In this document: piece after piece, positions 62,025 to 64,000 of the stretch
How positions within the stretch are numbered: position 1 is the stretch's first letter
Layout: each line of letters opens with the position of its first letter
From: Caulobacter sp. FWC2
GTDB taxonomy: Bacteria > Pseudomonadota > Alphaproteobacteria > Caulobacterales > Caulobacteraceae
Length of the DNA: 64,000 nt
NCBI RefSeq assembly: GCF_002742625.1
Contig: NZ_PEBF01000001.1
Coordinates: forward strand, 3,038,001 to 3,102,000
Direction: 5' to 3'
The notes under the pieces: model-generated
What the model saw: the letters and a program-made list of their open reading frames with translations, nothing else
The model's database searches: none
Told to the model about the DNA's origin: nothing
Made by a program: the position numbers and the translations under genes

Positions 62025-62374
62025 GAGGGTGCTCCTTCACCGCCCCAAAACCCCACATCCTTTCCCCGGAAAGGGGGGTGGGCGGCGAAGAAGCCGGTTA
62101 GGCCCGCCGCAAGGGGCGGCGGCACCCGAAGGGCCGGAACGCAGTGGAGGAGCCGGCCCCTTGGCCGGCTTGCCGCCGACCCTGGCGGGCCTATACCGGC
62201 GCGCCGCCCACCCCGCTTTCTGGGGAAGGCAAGCAAAAAAGCCATCGCGCGAAGCGCGATGACCGCTTGAGGCCCACGTCCTTGGCCTGCGGCGGTCGTG
62301 GGAGTGGAACGGCTAGGCGCAGCGACGATGGAGCGCCAAAAGCCGCCCTTATCTCCCCTCCAGAAACGAGACAT
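62025..62374. other. Structured leader between ardC and the nuclease module
   Basis: 350 bp without a gene. Nested inverted repeats: about 62059-62105 pairs with 62186-62231 (outer ends TTTCCCCGGAAAGGGG and CTTTCTGGGGAAGG), inner GCCGGTTAGGCCCGCC with GGCGGGCCTATACCGGC, plus ATCGCGC-GAA-GCGCGAT (62244-62260). Possibly an operator or origin element for the lead region. Confidence 0.5.
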
Positions 62375-63196
62375 TCAGATGTCAGGACGTCCGTCTGGCA
62401 CCGAGGCGTCGAAATTCGCGATCGCCTCGATTTGCTCGACTACGAGCGCCTGAAACTTCTCGAAGGCCGCGTAACAGAGATCGCGTTCCTTCGACAGAAG
62501 ATCGGCGATCTGCGCCAGTTGCAGCGGCTCGCGCCCGCCATAGCCGTAGGCGACAGAGCCATCCTTAGCCACGATACGACGCATCATCGCCGTTATGCCG
62601 ACCAGGAAGCGGCTGGAGAAGCCGTGATTGTAGGCGTTGCGGAAATCGGCCGTGTCGGCCTTGAACGCCCTGCCGGCCAAGGGTTCGACCTTGAGCTTGA
62701 AGCCGCGGAACGCCTTCCAGCCCTGGCAGTGGGGATCGATGTCATTGAGGTAGAAGGCGCGCTTGTCGGGTAGAACATCGACCCAGCCTTCCATGTCCTT
62801 AGCGCGATTGGCCTGGTGGCACAGGGCGAGGGCGGCAAGCGTGAACCGGGACTTGATCGCGTAGGGCAGCCCCAGGGCCACCGTCCCAAGGTCATCGACA
62901 AATTCATGCGCGACCGCCAGCTTGTCATCGGCTGACAGAGGCTCGACCACGATGCTCCAGGCTCTTAGGCGCGCGACATGATGGGTCAGGCTGTTGATGA
63001 TATTGGCCAGGTCGGTGGCGTACTCGTCCAGCTGGGTGGCGTAGACCATCCAAAGGCCGCTGAGCGGCTGGGGCAGTGACCACCAGCGATATGGCATCAT
63101 CCGCCCGCCCTTCGGCGCGGCGTCCAGTTGCTTGCGAAATTCGCCATAGAGCCTGATCGCCAGCACCGACTGTTGCTGTTGCAGCTCGTCAGGCAT
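62375..63196 (-). CDS. Predicted HEPN-like protein of the right-edge module
   Basis: 273 residues from the ATG at 63196, overlapping the upstream nuclease stop by 8 bp; the frame extends further but only with a basic low-complexity leader. Mostly helical. The motif FRNAYNHGF places Arg186 and His191 in an R-N-x3-H pattern typical of HEPN ribonucleases or toxins. A second helix with CHQANRAKDMEGW may be structural. Family unnamed. Confidence 0.65.
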   Translation of the reverse strand: MPDELQQQQSVLAIRLYGEFRKQLDAAPKGGRMMPYRWWSLPQPLSGLWMVYATQLDEYATDLANIINSLTHHVARLRAWSIVVEPLSADDKLAVAHEFVDDLGTVALGLPYAIKSRFTLAALALCHQANRAKDMEGWVDVLPDKRAFYLNDIDPHCQGWKAFRGFKLKVEPLAGRAFKADTADFRNAYNHGFSSRFLVGITAMMRRIVAKDGSVAYGYGGREPLQLAQIADLLSKERDLCYAAFEKFQALVVEQIEAIANFDASVPDGRPDI

Positions 63197-63980
63197 GTCG
63201 TCGCGCCCAGTTGACCACCGACCACACCAAGTCCTCGACGGCCGCGCCGCCCGCGACGATGTTCTGGTGCGGTTCGATCTGATGGTAGGCCGCCAGGGGT
63301 GCGACACCGCTGACGAAGCCGGTCCGCCGCGCGATGATGTTCTTGGTGCGGCGGTTTTCTTGGCGATAGGTCAGCACTGCGCGGTGAGCCGGACCACTGG
63401 GGCTGCCGGGATGCAAGGCCTGAGGCGGCCCCGGCAGCAGCAGATGGGGATGGTGCGAGCGCAGCAAGGTCACGTCGTAGAGGCGCGCGACGAACGCGCG
63501 CATTTCGTCCAGGCTGCCGGCGGCGCCGACGTCCTTGCACTCGATGGCCACTCGAGGGCGACCGGTCGGCGTTCCGCCGGCCAAGCGCAGTTGCGCCCCG
63601 ACGCTCTGAGGGACGATCGCCAGATCGATCTCGTGCTGAGCGTAGCTTCGCCCCTCGAACTGTATGCCGTTCCAGATTTCCCAGGCCGGGTATTGGCGCC
63701 AGCGAAAGCCAATGACGCTGGCGTTGTCAGGTCCCGCCCAAGCCGCGGCCACCCCGGTCGGCGCACCGCCGCGCTGAATGAAACGCCGGTAAGTGTCGGT
63801 CGGCTCGATGATCGATCCATCGGATCGCTGCAGCCAGACCGCGAAGCCCGCGTCCATGGGGCCACGCGCCACACTGCTCATCAGGAAGAGCTCGAAAATC
63901 CGGCCCGCGCCGTTGGCGTGTTGCAGCACCGTGGCCTGGCCGACGATCGCCTCCAGCGCATCGGAGATTTCCGGGATCAT
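63189..63980 (-). CDS. Predicted PD-(D/E)XK nuclease of the right-edge module
   Basis: 263 residues from the ATG at 63980. The core pattern fits a restriction-endonuclease-like fold: Glu30 in AGRIFELFLMSS, Asp119 in HEIDLAIVP, and E147-C-K149 in RVAIECKDVG. The C-terminal part (YRQENRRTKNIIARRT) is basic. It probably cuts nucleic acid. Its start overlaps a TGA of the gene to the right (ATGA), suggesting an operon continuing beyond the window. Confidence 0.7.
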   Translation of the reverse strand: MIPEISDALEAIVGQATVLQHANGAGRIFELFLMSSVARGPMDAGFAVWLQRSDGSIIEPTDTYRRFIQRGGAPTGVAAAWAGPDNASVIGFRWRQYPAWEIWNGIQFEGRSYAQHEIDLAIVPQSVGAQLRLAGGTPTGRPRVAIECKDVGAAGSLDEMRAFVARLYDVTLLRSHHPHLLLPGPPQALHPGSPSGPAHRAVLTYRQENRRTKNIIARRTGFVSGVAPLAAYHQIEPHQNIVAGGAAVEDLVWSVVNWARRHA

Positions 63981-64000
63981 GTGATTTCGATTCCCGCCTC
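63977..64000 (-). CDS. Partial gene at window edge (last 7 codons)
   Basis: Open frame ending in TGA at 63979-63977, coding for EAGIEIT, which overlaps the nuclease ATG. Only the stop and coupling are visible; function unknown. Confidence 0.3.
   Translation of the reverse strand, partial: EAGIEIT

Noticed and set aside
61706..62374. 222-codon minus-strand ORF overlapping the ardC start
   Set aside because: Out of frame with ardC, low-complexity Pro/Arg-rich translation of the structured leader; not credible as a gene.
33649..64000. Prophage interpretation of the island
   Set aside because: No capsid, terminase or tail genes; instead a trb/traG/relaxase set, so it is a conjugative element.

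Overview
The first 33.7 kb is ordinary chromosome of a Caulobacter species (Alphaproteobacteria). Evidence: GC-rich DNA, a PopZ polar-organizing protein (14341-14874) between valS and an RsaF/TolC-type outer-membrane protein, as in C. crescentus/vibrioides, and small secreted proteins of Caulobacter type. The rest, about 30.3 kb to the right edge, is one end of an integrative and conjugative element (ICE) integrated at the 5' end of dusA. Its far boundary lies beyond the window.

Chromosomal layout. 1-2028: an ECF sigma factor with a long C-terminal extension, its coupled DGPF/YCII-like partner and a partial SRPBCC protein, which looks like an ECF42-type unit. 2.1-5.4 kb: acyltransferase, class I methyltransferase and an Fe-S RNA uracil-C5 methyltransferase. 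5.6-11.4 kb: glycine-zipper envelope protein, TlyA-type methyltransferase, Tat-exported amidase, acyl-CoA synthetase, HAD phosphatase. 11.4-17.2 kb: valS, popZ, rsaFb-like tolC, pcm. 17.4-21.0 kb: a 59-residue membrane protein, a GT4 glycosyltransferase and a glycogen-debranching-like glucosidase. 21.08-21.39 kb: two copies of tRNA-Asn(GTT) in a 233-bp duplication. 21.6-33.7 kb: GST, glyoxalase I, ABC exporter, lipoprotein, LOG-family hydrolase, two acyl-CoA dehydrogenases, a CobT-like protein, DUF1289 protein, retropepsin-like protease, dusA.

ICE layout. A tyrosine recombinase faces away from dusA at 33829. It is followed on the minus strand by an AlpA-like excisionase candidate, DUF736, DUF2274 and a near-complete Trb type IV secretion cluster (trbI, G, F, L, J, E, D, C, B, a CopG-like regulator, then traG). 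No trbK is seen. A cargo block at 48.1-53.3 kb carries SOS-boxed DNA polymerase IV, a DEDDh exonuclease, a MmcQ/YjbR-like protein, a secreted S1/P1 nuclease and a DUF1016 (YhcG) nuclease. Then come the relaxase, a transglycosylase, a TraF-type peptidase, an HTH protein, DUF736, a broken inverted DUF736 copy, ParB-like protein, DUF2958 and an ArdC-like antirestriction protein.

The right edge (62375-64000) holds the most promising unexplained module. It has two overlapping genes, one with a PD-(D/E)XK nuclease signature and one with an R-N-x3-H (HEPN-like) motif. They are probably coupled to a third gene cut off by the window end. Other unexplained structures are a ~1-kb imperfect palindrome made of two DUF736 copies, ATGGCGCC repeats before the relaxase gene (candidate oriT or operator), and a strongly folded 62.05-62.27 kb leader before ardC. 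All functional statements are from sequence reading alone; no database search was run.
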